Shown here: positions 9,121 to 16,721 of the stretch, one piece after another | Layout: each line of letters begins with the position of its first letter | Position numbering within the stretch: position 1 is the first letter of the stretch | Assembly (NCBI GenBank): GCA_937877545.1 | Contig: CALFJE010000001.1 | Location: 1 to 38,596, forward strand | DNA length: 38,596 nucleotides | DNA from: an uncultured Selenomonadales bacterium | Lineage (GTDB): Bacteria; Bacillota; Negativicutes; Selenomonadales; Selenomonadaceae | Direction of reading: 5' to 3' | The notes under the pieces: generated by a model | Database searches by the model: none | Told to the model about the DNA's origin: nothing | What the model saw: only the letters and a program-made list of their open reading frames with translations | Translations under genes and position numbers: made by a program

Positions 9121-10225
9121 ACACGAGTTTGAAGCGAATCCGATTGACGCCGCCGCTGTATTCATGAGTAAAATTTTGGGCGAGGTTATGCAAAATAGTC
9201 GCGCCCAGATTTTCCTCGTCTAAGTCGTCAAAGGTTTTATCGAGCGGATTGTAAGGCTTGCCCGCGCAGGTGAAGTCAATTTCAATGTTGCCGTCGACCT
9301 CCGAGTAAGTAACGTCGAGGGAAATTTTCACGTCGTCGCCGCAAGCGTTATCGAGCATTGCATAAATCAGCTCTTCGCAACACAGCTGGAGGCGATTCGT
9401 CCTGCGCACGCTCAAGCCGTATTTTTCCGCGAACGTCTGAATGCCGCCCTGCATCTTCGGCAAGTCAAAGGCGCGTTCGTCTATCTCAAAGCTGAAATAT
9501 TTTTGCTTGTGGATAAAGGCGACGGTCTTGGGACGTTGCGGCGCGTCGAAAATCTGCGCGGGCGTGCCCTGTTCGTAAATCGTGCCGTCGGCGAAGAATA
9601 GAATCCGCGTGGCGACTTCGCGGGCAAAATTCATCTCGTGCGTTACGATAATCATGGTCAAATCCTGCTTGGCGAGCATGCGGATAACCGCGAGGACTTC
9701 GCCGACCATAGTGGGGTCGAGGGCGGAAGTCGGCTCGTCGAACAGAATCACTTTGGGATTCATCATTAGGCTGCGGCAAATGGCAATACGTTGTTGCTGC
9801 CCGCCCGATAAGAATTCGGGATAAGAGTCCGCCTTGGAAGTCAAGCCGACTTGCGCGAGCAACTCCATAGCCCTCTGCCGAGCGGCGTCGGGCGTCATGC
9901 CCAGGAGCTTTATCGGCGCGACGGTTAAATTTTTCATAACGTTCATGTGCGTGAACAGGTTAAAGCGTTGCCAAACCATGCCCATGCTCCGACGGATTTT
10001 GTCGATGTCGACGCCTTGAGCCGTAAGCTCTTGCCCGTCGATGAAGATTTGCCCGGCGTTCGGTATCTCAAGCAGTTCGAGGCAACGCAGGAAAACGCTC
10101 TTGCCGCAACCCGACCCGCCGATTATCGCGATACGTTCGCCCGCCTCCACCGTCAAATCGATTCCGCGCAGAACTTCAAGCTTGCCAAACGATTTCCTAA
10201 GCCCGCGAACTTCAATAACGCTCAT
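9119..10225 (-). CDS. Amino-acid ABC transporter ATPase fused to a GHKL/RsbW-like domain
   Basis: A 368-residue two-domain protein. Residues 1 to about 240 are a GlnQ/HisP-type ABC ATPase: Walker A GGSGCGKS (36-43), signature LSGGQQQR (about 140-147), Walker B VILFDEPTSALDP (about 158-170) and the switch histidine in VTHEMNF. Residues from about 245 to the end read like an anti-sigma-type HATPase: CEELIYAML at the N-box, CAGKPYNPL at G1, ENLGATILHNL at G2, then a closing beta strand RIRFKLV. The N-box asparagine and G1 aspartate are replaced, so nucleotide binding by this domain may be lost. The ATG follows GGGGAGG. The permease and binding-protein genes lie upstream on the same strand, separated by a 305-base repeat-filled gap. 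Confidence 0.85.
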   Translation of the reverse strand: MSVIEVRGLRKSFGKLEVLRGIDLTVEAGERIAIIGGSGCGKSVFLRCLELLEIPNAGQIFIDGQELTAQGVDIDKIRRSMGMVWQRFNLFTHMNVMKNLTVAPIKLLGMTPDAARQRAMELLAQVGLTSKADSYPEFLSGGQQQRIAICRSLMMNPKVILFDEPTSALDPTMVGEVLAVIRMLAKQDLTMIIVTHEMNFAREVATRILFFADGTIYEQGTPAQIFDAPQRPKTVAFIHKQKYFSFEIDERAFDLPKMQGGIQTFAEKYGLSVRRTNRLQLCCEELIYAMLDNACGDDVKISLDVTYSEVDGNIEIDFTCAGKPYNPLDKTFDDLDEENLGATILHNLAQNFTHEYSGGVNRIRFKLV

Positions 10226-10267
10226 GGACAAGCCTCCCCAAAATTTTGTAAAAGAAACGCTGTAATT

Positions 10268-10530
10268 GGGAGCCGCCAAGGACGGCGGCTCCGCCCGCAA
10301 CGAAAACACGGATGTTTTCTTTGCGGGCACACAAGGCTTCGGGTTCGTCGCAACGTTGGGATCACGCAGTCCCAACGCCCCCGCGAGGTGCCCTTTCTTT
10401 TGCAACTTTTCTTTGGGCAAGCAAAGAAAAGTTGATGCTAACTACAAAATAAAGATTAGCCGAATCGAAGGAACGAGCCGCGCCGTCACGACCACAGGTT
10501 CCGCGAGCCCACGCTTATTTGAAGGGGGGG
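10268..10530 (+). repeat. Structured dispersed repeat, copy 1 (longest, most diverged)
   Basis: The 305-base gap between the ATPase and permease genes is filled by this element. Stem-loops: 10269-10277/10284-10292 (loop AAGGAC); a two-part stem 10294-10300/10321-10327 and 10302-10308/10313-10319 (loop CGGA); an extra 8-bp stem 10354-10361/10370-10377 found only in this copy; and a perfect 13-bp stem 10403-10415/10422-10434. The tail shares ACGAGCCGC, CCACGCTT and a G-run with copies 2 and 3. Both sides of each shared stem differ together from the other copies. It ends at the permease stop codon. Function unknown. Confidence 0.8.
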
Positions 10531-11187
10531 CTACCGCCGCCACCTTTCCGTCAAGCTAAACAGCCCGTAAACCAGATAGCTCAGCGCGAGGTAGATAATC
10601 ATGCCGCCGGTAATTGTTATCAGCGGTTGCATTGTGCGCGAGGCAATGTTGTTAATGACGCGTGTCAAATCGGTTATCGTGACGTAGCCGACGACGCTTG
10701 TCCATTGAATCAGATTAACGACGGTTGATTGGTAGACGGACTTGGCGATTCGCGCCAGTTGCGGGAGCGTCACCAATCGGAAGGCTTGCCACTTGGAAAA
10801 GCCCAAAGTCCGCGCCGCCTCGACTTGCCCCTTGTCCAGAGCCATGAGCGACGAGCGCAACAACTCCGCCACATGCGCCGCCGTGTGCAATGCGAACGTT
10901 ATCACCGCCACCAAGACAGGGCTAAGCCCTTGACGCGCAAACACGCCGTAGAACAGCAACATCAACAACATAAGCACCGGCGAGCCGCGAACGATTGCGA
11001 TATAAATCTGCGCGGCGACCTTTAGCGGCTTGAAGTGCCCGACGCGAAAAAAACACAGCAACGCGCCGAGTATCGTGCCGAGCACCAGTGCCAGCGCGGA
11101 GATTTGCACAGTCACCCAAAGCCCGTTAAGGATTGTCAGCCAGCTGCCGTCCTTAAAAAATATTTTATACAGCAGTTCCGAGTCCAT
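10531..11187 (-). CDS. Polar amino-acid ABC transporter permease (HisM/GlnP type)
   Basis: A 218-residue inner-membrane subunit. It opens with the family's GLWVTVQISALALVLGTILG, and has the cytoplasmic EAA loop (EAARTLGFSKWQAFRLVTLPQ) that contacts the ATPase. About five helices are present and length is usual for the family. Only one permease is seen, so a homodimer is likely. It starts 4 bases after the adjoining lipoprotein gene. It ends in TAG right at the edge of repeat copy 1; copy 2 has the same GGGGCTACC sequence at its edge, so the last codons may derive from the repeat. Confidence 0.92.
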   Translation of the reverse strand: MDSELLYKIFFKDGSWLTILNGLWVTVQISALALVLGTILGALLCFFRVGHFKPLKVAAQIYIAIVRGSPVLMLLMLLFYGVFARQGLSPVLVAVITFALHTAAHVAELLRSSLMALDKGQVEAARTLGFSKWQAFRLVTLPQLARIAKSVYQSTVVNLIQWTSVVGYVTITDLTRVINNIASRTMQPLITITGGMIIYLALSYLVYGLFSLTERWRR

Positions 11188-11191
11188 TGGT

Positions 11192-12052
11192 TTATTTGTC
11201 TTCCGCCTTATAAATCATGTGAACAACCTTGTCCTTGAAGTAGGGCGCGGTCAAGATGACGCCTTCGGGTTTGTCGGAGTCTTGAGGAATAATTTCGCTC
11301 ACGGGGACAATCGCCCAAAAGATAACGTCGGCTTGCTTGGAGTTCAAAGCCGCCGCACGCGCTCCGCTGTCAATCTCGATAAGCTCGATATTCTTTTGGA
11401 GGCGGGTGCCAATCTCCGCCAGGACTGCCGTATTGAAGCCGGCGGGCGTGCCGTCCGCGCTCACGAAGTCCAAAGGCGGCAAGTCGCCCGTCACGGCAAC
11501 CTTAATCGTGTCCGCGCCGTCGAAGTGCGGCAACTCCACGGCGGGCGGGTCGGTCTCGGCGTTTATGTCGGTGATGTACTCCTTAGTCAAGCGGTCGAGC
11601 GTGCCTTCGATTCGCAATTCGTTAATCGCCGTGTTAAGTGAATCTCTAAGCTCCGTTTCGTCCTCGCGCAGGGCAAAGCAGAACGAATCGATGAACTCCA
11701 ACGAATGATCCTTAAGCACCTCAAAGCGCGGCTCCTTGGCAAGGATATAACGCGCCACGCTCCGATACGTGCTCATCTCGCCGATTTGCTTTGACTGCAA
11801 CGCCAATTCCATAGCGTTTAGGCTGTCGAAGAAAACGGGCTTGTGCGAGGCGATTTTAACGTCGAGGGTCTCCTCGATTTTTTTCATGAATTCGCCGAAA
11901 TTTTCTTCGCTGGCGTTGAGGCGGGTTATCATGCCGAGTTTGATTCGGTTATCGTTGGCGTCAGGCTTATCGCCGCCCGCAGAGTCTTCTCCGCCGCAAC
12001 CCGTCACGAGCGCAAGCGCACAAATCATAAGCAACGCAAAAATTTTTTTCAA
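11192..12052 (-). CDS. Lobe-swapped family-3 solute-binding lipoprotein (paralogue 1)
   Basis: A 286-residue lipoprotein: signal peptide with lipobox LVTGC (Cys19). Residues about 35-160 resemble the second lobe of SBP_bac_3 proteins, including FDSLNAMELAL and ALREDETELRDSLNTAI...GTLDRLTKEYI. Residues about 180-286 resemble the first lobe (TIKVAVTGDLPPLDFV, GTPAGFNTAVLAEIG, APYFKD). Ordinary binding proteins have these in the opposite order, so this is a circular permutation. The arginine that usually binds the ligand carboxylate after lobe-I strand 4 is not seen. A TTG start follows GAGGAGGA. It is the member nearest the permease gene. The ligand is unknown; an amino acid or relative is inferred. 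Confidence 0.82.
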   Translation of the reverse strand: MKKIFALLMICALALVTGCGGEDSAGGDKPDANDNRIKLGMITRLNASEENFGEFMKKIEETLDVKIASHKPVFFDSLNAMELALQSKQIGEMSTYRSVARYILAKEPRFEVLKDHSLEFIDSFCFALREDETELRDSLNTAINELRIEGTLDRLTKEYITDINAETDPPAVELPHFDGADTIKVAVTGDLPPLDFVSADGTPAGFNTAVLAEIGTRLQKNIELIEIDSGARAAALNSKQADVIFWAIVPVSEIIPQDSDKPEGVILTAPYFKDKVVHMIYKAEDK

Positions 12053-12064
12053 GTTAAATCCTCC

Positions 12065-12850
12065 TCAGAAAGCCGCCGCCAAACCCGCAAGGTTCACGTT
12101 GACGACGACATCTTGATAATAGGGCGTGGTGACCGCAACGCCGGCGGGGGTGTCGAGGTCTTTTGGACGACCCGAATCGTCGGCGGGCACAACCACCCAA
12201 AAGATAATGTCGACTTGCCCCGAAACGAGCGCGGCGGCACGAGCCGAACTGCTCACTTGCACGAGGGCGATATTTTTGCCGAGACGCTTGCCCAGCTCCG
12301 CGAGGACGGCGGTATTAAAACCTGCGGGTGTCCCGTCGACCAGCACCAAGTCCAAAGGCGGCAAATCGCCCGTCACGCCGACCGTAAGAGTCTCCGCGCC
12401 GTCGAAGTGCTCCATGGCAACGGCTTCGGGCGCGGCGGCGGCGTTGGTTATATATTTATCAATCAGCGCGTCGAGCGTCCCGTCGGCTTTCATGGCGTCA
12501 ATCGCGGCGTCGCAAGCGTTTTTCAAGTCAATATCCTCGTCACGCAACGCGCAACAAAAATCGTCGACAAGCTGAATCGTCTGGTCTTCGTCTATGACAA
12601 AGTCCGCGTTGTTCGCCGTCATGTATTTGGCGACGCTGCCGTAAGTTTGAATCGCGTCGAGGTTTTTCGACGCCAGAGCCATTTGCATGGCGTTAAAGTC
12701 GTCGTAGAAGTTCAGATTGGATTGTTCGGACGCCGCGTTGAGTTTGGCAAGCGTGCCGATTTTTGGCGCGGGCTTATCGTCAACCGAATCGCCGCCGCAA
12801 CCCGTCATAAGCAAAGCAACCGCGCAGATTGCCGCCAATAATTTCTTCAT
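12065..12850 (-). CDS. Lobe-swapped solute-binding lipoprotein (paralogue 2, shortened)
   Basis: A 261-residue member of the same tandem family, with lipobox LLMTGC (Cys18). It is the most diverged copy. The region after the lipid anchor is about 25 residues shorter than in the others: the helix that follows LNASE in its relatives is missing, and it passes straight to NLNFYDDFNAMQMAL. The lobe-I half (LTVGVTGDLPPLDLV, PAGFNTAVLAELGKRLGKN) is intact. It ends in a non-polar tail instead of the lysine-rich end of its relatives. It lies 12 bases before paralogue 1. Confidence 0.82.
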   Translation of the reverse strand: MKKLLAAICAVALLMTGCGGDSVDDKPAPKIGTLAKLNAASEQSNLNFYDDFNAMQMALASKNLDAIQTYGSVAKYMTANNADFVIDEDQTIQLVDDFCCALRDEDIDLKNACDAAIDAMKADGTLDALIDKYITNAAAAPEAVAMEHFDGAETLTVGVTGDLPPLDLVLVDGTPAGFNTAVLAELGKRLGKNIALVQVSSSARAAALVSGQVDIIFWVVVPADDSGRPKDLDTPAGVAVTTPYYQDVVVNVNLAGLAAAF

Positions 12851-12859
12851 GCAACTGCC

Positions 12860-13726
12860 TCACTTTTTAAGCTTGAGATGCTCGACATTATCCTTGAAGT
12901 AGGGCGCGGACAGCTCTACGCCTTCGGGCTTATCGAGGTCTGTGGGCATTTTGTCGCCGGTGGGAACGACTACCCAAAATACCACGTCGATATTTTGAGA
13001 GGTAAGAGCCGCCGCACGCGCTCCGCTTTCGATTTGAACGACTTCGATATTTTTGCCGATACGCTTGGCAACTTCTGCGAGCATGGCGGTATTGAAGCCG
13101 GCGGGCGAATTATCGGGCAGAATCAAATCAAGCGGCGGGAGGTCGCCCGTCACGCCAACCTTAATCGTATCCGCGCCGTCGGTTATGGGAATTTCAACCT
13201 TGGGCGGATTAGCCTTGTCAACGTCGGTGATGTAGTCCTTGACGAGCTTATCAAGCGTGCCGTCGGCTTTCATTTCGTCGATAGCCTTGTCGAGGTCGGC
13301 TTTAAGTTGAGTATCGTCCTTGCGCACCGCGAAGCAGAAATTATCGCTTAAAGTTTTGAGCGTCAAATCGCTTACGGTTTCAAACTTGTCGTTGTTGGCA
13401 ATGACATAATCGGCGACGTTCTTGTAGAGGCTGACCTGGTCGACGCTGCCCGATTCGATACCCATTTGCATGAGCTTGAGGCTGTCGTAGTAGGTAATCG
13501 TGTACTTGGTGAGCGGGACGTGTGAATCTTCCTGCACCATTTGCAGAATATCTTCGATACGCTTTTCGGAGGCGTTGAGGTGGGTTATCATGCCGAGCTT
13601 AATATCGCCGGAAGGAGCCGCAGGCTTATCGCCGCCCGCAGAGTCTCCTCCTCCGCCGCAACCCGTGAACAATGCGCCCGCCATTACGCAGGACATGAGA
13701 ACCTTTGCAATCCGTTTGAGTTTCAT
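12860..13726 (-). CDS. Lobe-swapped solute-binding lipoprotein (paralogue 3)
   Basis: A 288-residue lipoprotein with a longer leader and lipobox LFTGC (Cys23), followed by a glycine/serine linker. The start at 13726 follows AGGAGG by 9 bases; 17 in-frame upstream codons are leader and the end of the next gene, so are excluded. Its first 52 codons and its upstream ribosome site are base-for-base the same as those of paralogue 4. Lobe-II and lobe-I halves occur in swapped order as in its neighbours. The lobe-I part differs from paralogues 4 and 5 at many positions. Confidence 0.85.
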   Translation of the reverse strand: MKLKRIAKVLMSCVMAGALFTGCGGGGDSAGGDKPAAPSGDIKLGMITHLNASEKRIEDILQMVQEDSHVPLTKYTITYYDSLKLMQMGIESGSVDQVSLYKNVADYVIANNDKFETVSDLTLKTLSDNFCFAVRKDDTQLKADLDKAIDEMKADGTLDKLVKDYITDVDKANPPKVEIPITDGADTIKVGVTGDLPPLDLILPDNSPAGFNTAMLAEVAKRIGKNIEVVQIESGARAAALTSQNIDVVFWVVVPTGDKMPTDLDKPEGVELSAPYFKDNVEHLKLKK

Positions 13727-14195
13727 TTGATAAAACCTCCTAAAATTATTTATCAGCTTTAAGCTTAAGATGAGCAACGTTATCCGTGAAGTAGGGAGCG
13801 GACAATTCTATACCTTCGGGCTTGTCGAGGTAGGGCGGCATATCTTCGTTTACGGGCAGGATAGCCCAAAAGATAACGTCGATTTGCCCCGAACTCAACG
13901 CCGCCGCACGTGCGCCGCTGTCAATCTGAACAACTGCGACATTCTTGCCGAGACGTTTGGCAATTTCGGCGAGCATGGCAGTATTGAAGCCGGCGGGCGA
14001 ATTGTCGGGCAGAATCAAATCGAGCGGCGGGAGGTCGCCCGTGATACCAACTTTAATTGTCTCCGCGCCGTCAATCGTCGGAATGTCGACTTTGGGCGGA
14101 TTGGTCTTGTCAACGTCGGTAATGTAGTCTTTGATGAGATTGGCAAGCGAGCCGTCGGCTTTCATTTCCGCGACGACCTTATCGAGGTCGGCTTT
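13571..14195. repeat. 625-bp exact direct repeat, copy A
   Basis: Identical to 14463-15087 (offset 892). It spans the start of paralogue 3, the 19-base gap and the lobe-I half of paralogue 4. I compared the two copies line by line and saw no difference; the first mismatch on the right is at 14196/15088. Confidence 0.92.
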
Positions 14196-14618
14196 GAGTT
14201 GAGTATCGTCCTTGCGCACCGCGAAGCAGAACGAATCGGCAAGTTTCTCAGCAGACTTATCGAATACGAATTCGTACTTGTCGTTGTTGGCGACGAGATA
14301 ATTCGCCACGCTGTCATAAAGGCTTATTTCGCCGACGTCTCCCGCCTCGATACCCATTTGCATGGCGTTCAAGTTATCGTAGTAGACGATTTGATAAGGC
14401 GAAAATTTCAGCTTAGTTTTTTCAAGGACGGACTTATAAACTTCGCTCATCGACTTTTCGTTGGCGTTGAGGTGGGTTATCATGCCGAGCTTAATATCGC
14501 CGGAAGGAGCCGCAGGCTTATCGCCGCCCGCAGAGTCTCCTCCTCCGCCGCAACCCGTGAACAATGCGCCCGCCATTACGCAGGACATGAGAACCTTTGC
14601 AATCCGTTTGAGTTTCAT
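13746..14618 (-). CDS. Lobe-swapped solute-binding lipoprotein (paralogue 4, mosaic)
   Basis: A 290-residue lipoprotein, lipobox LFTGC (Cys23). It is a mosaic: the leader and first 52 codons equal those of paralogue 3, and everything from about codon 142 to the stop equals paralogue 5. Only residues about 52-141, in lobe II, are its own. This follows from an exact 625-bp direct repeat (13571-14195 and 14463-15087). The gene therefore looks like the product of a recent tandem duplication, with a private ligand-facing lobe kept between two identical flanks. It is 19 bases from each neighbour. Confidence 0.86.
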   Translation of the reverse strand: MKLKRIAKVLMSCVMAGALFTGCGGGGDSAGGDKPAAPSGDIKLGMITHLNANEKSMSEVYKSVLEKTKLKFSPYQIVYYDNLNAMQMGIEAGDVGEISLYDSVANYLVANNDKYEFVFDKSAEKLADSFCFAVRKDDTQLKADLDKVVAEMKADGSLANLIKDYITDVDKTNPPKVDIPTIDGAETIKVGITGDLPPLDLILPDNSPAGFNTAMLAEIAKRLGKNVAVVQIDSGARAAALSSGQIDVIFWAILPVNEDMPPYLDKPEGIELSAPYFTDNVAHLKLKADK

Positions 14619-15087
14619 TTGATAAAACCTCCTAAAATTATTTATCAGCTTTAAGCTTAAGATGAGCAACGTTATCCGTGAAGTAGGGAGCGGACAATTC
14701 TATACCTTCGGGCTTGTCGAGGTAGGGCGGCATATCTTCGTTTACGGGCAGGATAGCCCAAAAGATAACGTCGATTTGCCCCGAACTCAACGCCGCCGCA
14801 CGTGCGCCGCTGTCAATCTGAACAACTGCGACATTCTTGCCGAGACGTTTGGCAATTTCGGCGAGCATGGCAGTATTGAAGCCGGCGGGCGAATTGTCGG
14901 GCAGAATCAAATCGAGCGGCGGGAGGTCGCCCGTGATACCAACTTTAATTGTCTCCGCGCCGTCAATCGTCGGAATGTCGACTTTGGGCGGATTGGTCTT
15001 GTCAACGTCGGTAATGTAGTCTTTGATGAGATTGGCAAGCGAGCCGTCGGCTTTCATTTCCGCGACGACCTTATCGAGGTCGGCTTT
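14463..15087. repeat. 625-bp exact direct repeat, copy B
   Basis: Second copy of 13571-14195. It spans the start of paralogue 4, its upstream gap and the lobe-I half of paralogue 5. Recombination between copies would remove or add one 892-bp unit, i.e. one binding-protein gene. Confidence 0.92.
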
Positions 15088-15483
15088 AAGGTTGGCGTCG
15101 TCCTTGCGCACCGCGAAGCAGAAACTGTCACCCAGCCCCTTAATCGAATCGGCGTTGGCGAGTTCAAAGCCGGCGTTGTTGGCGATAAGATAATCGGCAA
15201 CGCTTTTGTAGGTGCTGATTTGGTCGACGTTGCCCGCCTCCGCCGCCATTTGCATAGCGGTTAAGCTGTCGAAGAAAACGGGCACGTGATTAACAACTTT
15301 GGCGTGAGTTTTCTCCTGTACCTTTAAGAGGTATTCCTCCATTTGTTTTTCGGAGGCGTTGAGGTGGCTAATCATGCCGAGCTTGACTATTCGCGCCTGA
15401 GAATTTTCGTCGGAGGTTTGTTCGCCGCCGCAACCCGTCATTAAAAGCCCGACCGCGCAGATTGCCGCCAGGAACTTTTTCAT
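14638..15483 (-). CDS. Lobe-swapped solute-binding lipoprotein (paralogue 5)
   Basis: A 281-residue lipoprotein with a short leader and lipobox LLMTGC (Cys18). ATG 15481-15483 is chosen because the leader MKKFLAAICAVG then matches paralogue 2; an ATG two codons earlier (15489) is possible. The C-terminal 147 codons equal those of paralogue 4. It is the first binding-protein gene of the run and starts 22 bases after the MreB-like gene on the same strand, with no clear promoter between, so both may share the promoter near 16560. Confidence 0.86.
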   Translation of the reverse strand: MKKFLAAICAVGLLMTGCGGEQTSDENSQARIVKLGMISHLNASEKQMEEYLLKVQEKTHAKVVNHVPVFFDSLTAMQMAAEAGNVDQISTYKSVADYLIANNAGFELANADSIKGLGDSFCFAVRKDDANLKADLDKVVAEMKADGSLANLIKDYITDVDKTNPPKVDIPTIDGAETIKVGITGDLPPLDLILPDNSPAGFNTAMLAEIAKRLGKNVAVVQIDSGARAAALSSGQIDVIFWAILPVNEDMPPYLDKPEGIELSAPYFTDNVAHLKLKADK

Positions 15484-15505
15484 TATCATTCCCCATTCCT
15501 AAATC

Positions 15506-16495
15506 CTAATTCTTCATTGATTCGAGGGCTTTGCCGGTGCCGATAGCGACGCAACTTAGCGGGTCGTCGGCGAGCATGGCGGGGATATTTGTTTCCTTGC
15601 GAATCAAATCCGCCAAGCCGTAAAGCATGGCACCGCCGCCCGTCAAGATTATGCCGTGATCCATGATGTCGGCGGCGAGTTCGGGGGGCGTGCGCTCCAA
15701 AACACTCTTGACGCACATAACGATGGCTTCAACCGAATCATGCAGAGCCGTCGCAATTTCGTCGGATTCGACGTTGATATTTTTCGGCAAGCCCGTCAGT
15801 ATGTCGCGCCCGCGAACGCTGATAGTGCTCCTGCGTGCGCCGGGATAAGCCGCGCCGACTTCGATCTTGATATTTTCGGCGGTGCGTTCGCCAATCATGA
15901 GGTTGTACTCCTTTTTGACGTAAAACTCGATGTCGCTGTCGAATTTGTCGCCCGCCACGCGGAGGCTTTCGCCGACGACGATACCGCCCAACGATATAAC
16001 AGCAACGTCGCAGGTACCGCCGCCTATGTCTACGACCATGGAACCCATAGGCTCGGAAATATCTATGCCCGCGCCCAAAGCCGCCGCTATCGGCTCCTCG
16101 ATAAGCTCGGTCTTTTTGGCTCCGGCTTGTTCGGCGGCTTCTTGGACGGCGCGTCTTTCCACGTCGTTGACGCCTGTCGGGACGCAAATCATTACTCGCG
16201 GGCGAAATAAAAATGACCGCCCGATAACTTTTTCGAGGAAGTGGCGAATCATCGATTCGGTCATTTCGTAATCGGCTATGACTCCGTCTCGCAGGGGGCG
16301 TATCGCGACGATATTGCCCGGCGTGCGTCCTATCATGTCCCGCGCCTCTTGCCCTATCGCCAAGATTTTGTCGTTGTCCTTATCGACCGCCACAACCGAC
16401 GGCTCGCGCAGGACTATGCCCCTGCCCTTCACGTAGACCAGAATGTTCGCCGTGCCCAAATCTATCCCCACGCTCATTGACATTCCAAAAAACAA
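15506..16495 (-). CDS. MreB/Mbl-type actin-like protein, paralogue 1
   Basis: A 329-residue bacterial actin. Phosphate-1 motif VGIDLGTANILV, the GRTPGNIVAIRPLRDGVIADY stretch, IEEPIAAALGAG, phosphate-2 MVVDIGGGTCDVAVI and the adenosine motif ILTGGGAML are intact, so it should polymerise with ATP on the membrane. It is a second copy besides the mreB of the mreBCD cluster and reads GTCDV where that one reads GTTEI. It could be an Mbl- or MreBH-like form. A TTG start (16493-16495) lies 9 bases after AAGGAG. It ends in TAG. It lies directly before the binding-protein run, an unusual neighbour. Confidence 0.9.
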   Translation of the reverse strand: MFFGMSMSVGIDLGTANILVYVKGRGIVLREPSVVAVDKDNDKILAIGQEARDMIGRTPGNIVAIRPLRDGVIADYEMTESMIRHFLEKVIGRSFLFRPRVMICVPTGVNDVERRAVQEAAEQAGAKKTELIEEPIAAALGAGIDISEPMGSMVVDIGGGTCDVAVISLGGIVVGESLRVAGDKFDSDIEFYVKKEYNLMIGERTAENIKIEVGAAYPGARRSTISVRGRDILTGLPKNINVESDEIATALHDSVEAIVMCVKSVLERTPPELAADIMDHGIILTGGGAMLYGLADLIRKETNIPAMLADDPLSCVAIGTGKALESMKN

Positions 16496-16548
16496 TTCGT
16501 AAAACTCCTTTCTGCCAACGCGCAAAATATTTCGTATAACGCGGCGAA

Positions 16549-16577
16549 ATTTTATCATGCTTTATTTTCATTTACAA
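16549..16577 (-). promoter_or_regulatory. Promoter for MreB-like paralogue 1 and probably the transporter run
   Basis: Minus strand TTGTAA (16572-16577), 17-base spacer, TAAAAT (16549-16554). It lies about 55 bases before the TTG start. No equally good promoter is seen between this gene and the binding-protein genes. Confidence 0.6.
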
Positions 16578-16615
16578 GTTGCGTTCAGAATGGCGATTAA
16601 AATTTTGGCGGCGGC

Positions 16616-16644
16616 TTGCCACGTGAAAAGTTCGGTGATATAAT
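16616..16644 (+). promoter_or_regulatory. Promoter of the rpsF-ssb-rpsR operon
   Basis: TTGCCA (16616-16621), 17-base spacer, TATAAT (16639-16644). Start of transcription expected near 16651, giving a leader of about 70 bases. Confidence 0.75.
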
Positions 16645-16650
16645 CCTACG

Positions 16651-16715
16651 CCGTTAAGTTTGTTAAAAAACTCTCTGCTCGTTCAGCAGACGAGCCGAAG
16701 ACCAAAGGGAGGTGT
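16651..16715 (+). promoter_or_regulatory. rpsF leader with a stem-loop, possible S6:S18 control site
   Basis: The leader holds a 6-bp stem GCTCGT (16677-16682) / ACGAGC (16690-16695) with a 7-base loop, followed by CCGAAG and the ribosome site GGGAGG. In many bacteria the S6:S18 pair binds a CCG-containing hairpin in this leader to limit its own synthesis. The match here is only by position and the CCG, so it is tentative. Confidence 0.35.
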
Positions 16716-16721
16716 ATCGAA

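Noticed and set aside
13770..14654. Long plus-strand frames opposite the binding-protein genes
   Set aside because: They mirror the real minus-strand genes, repeat with them, and lack ribosome sites and any protein motif.
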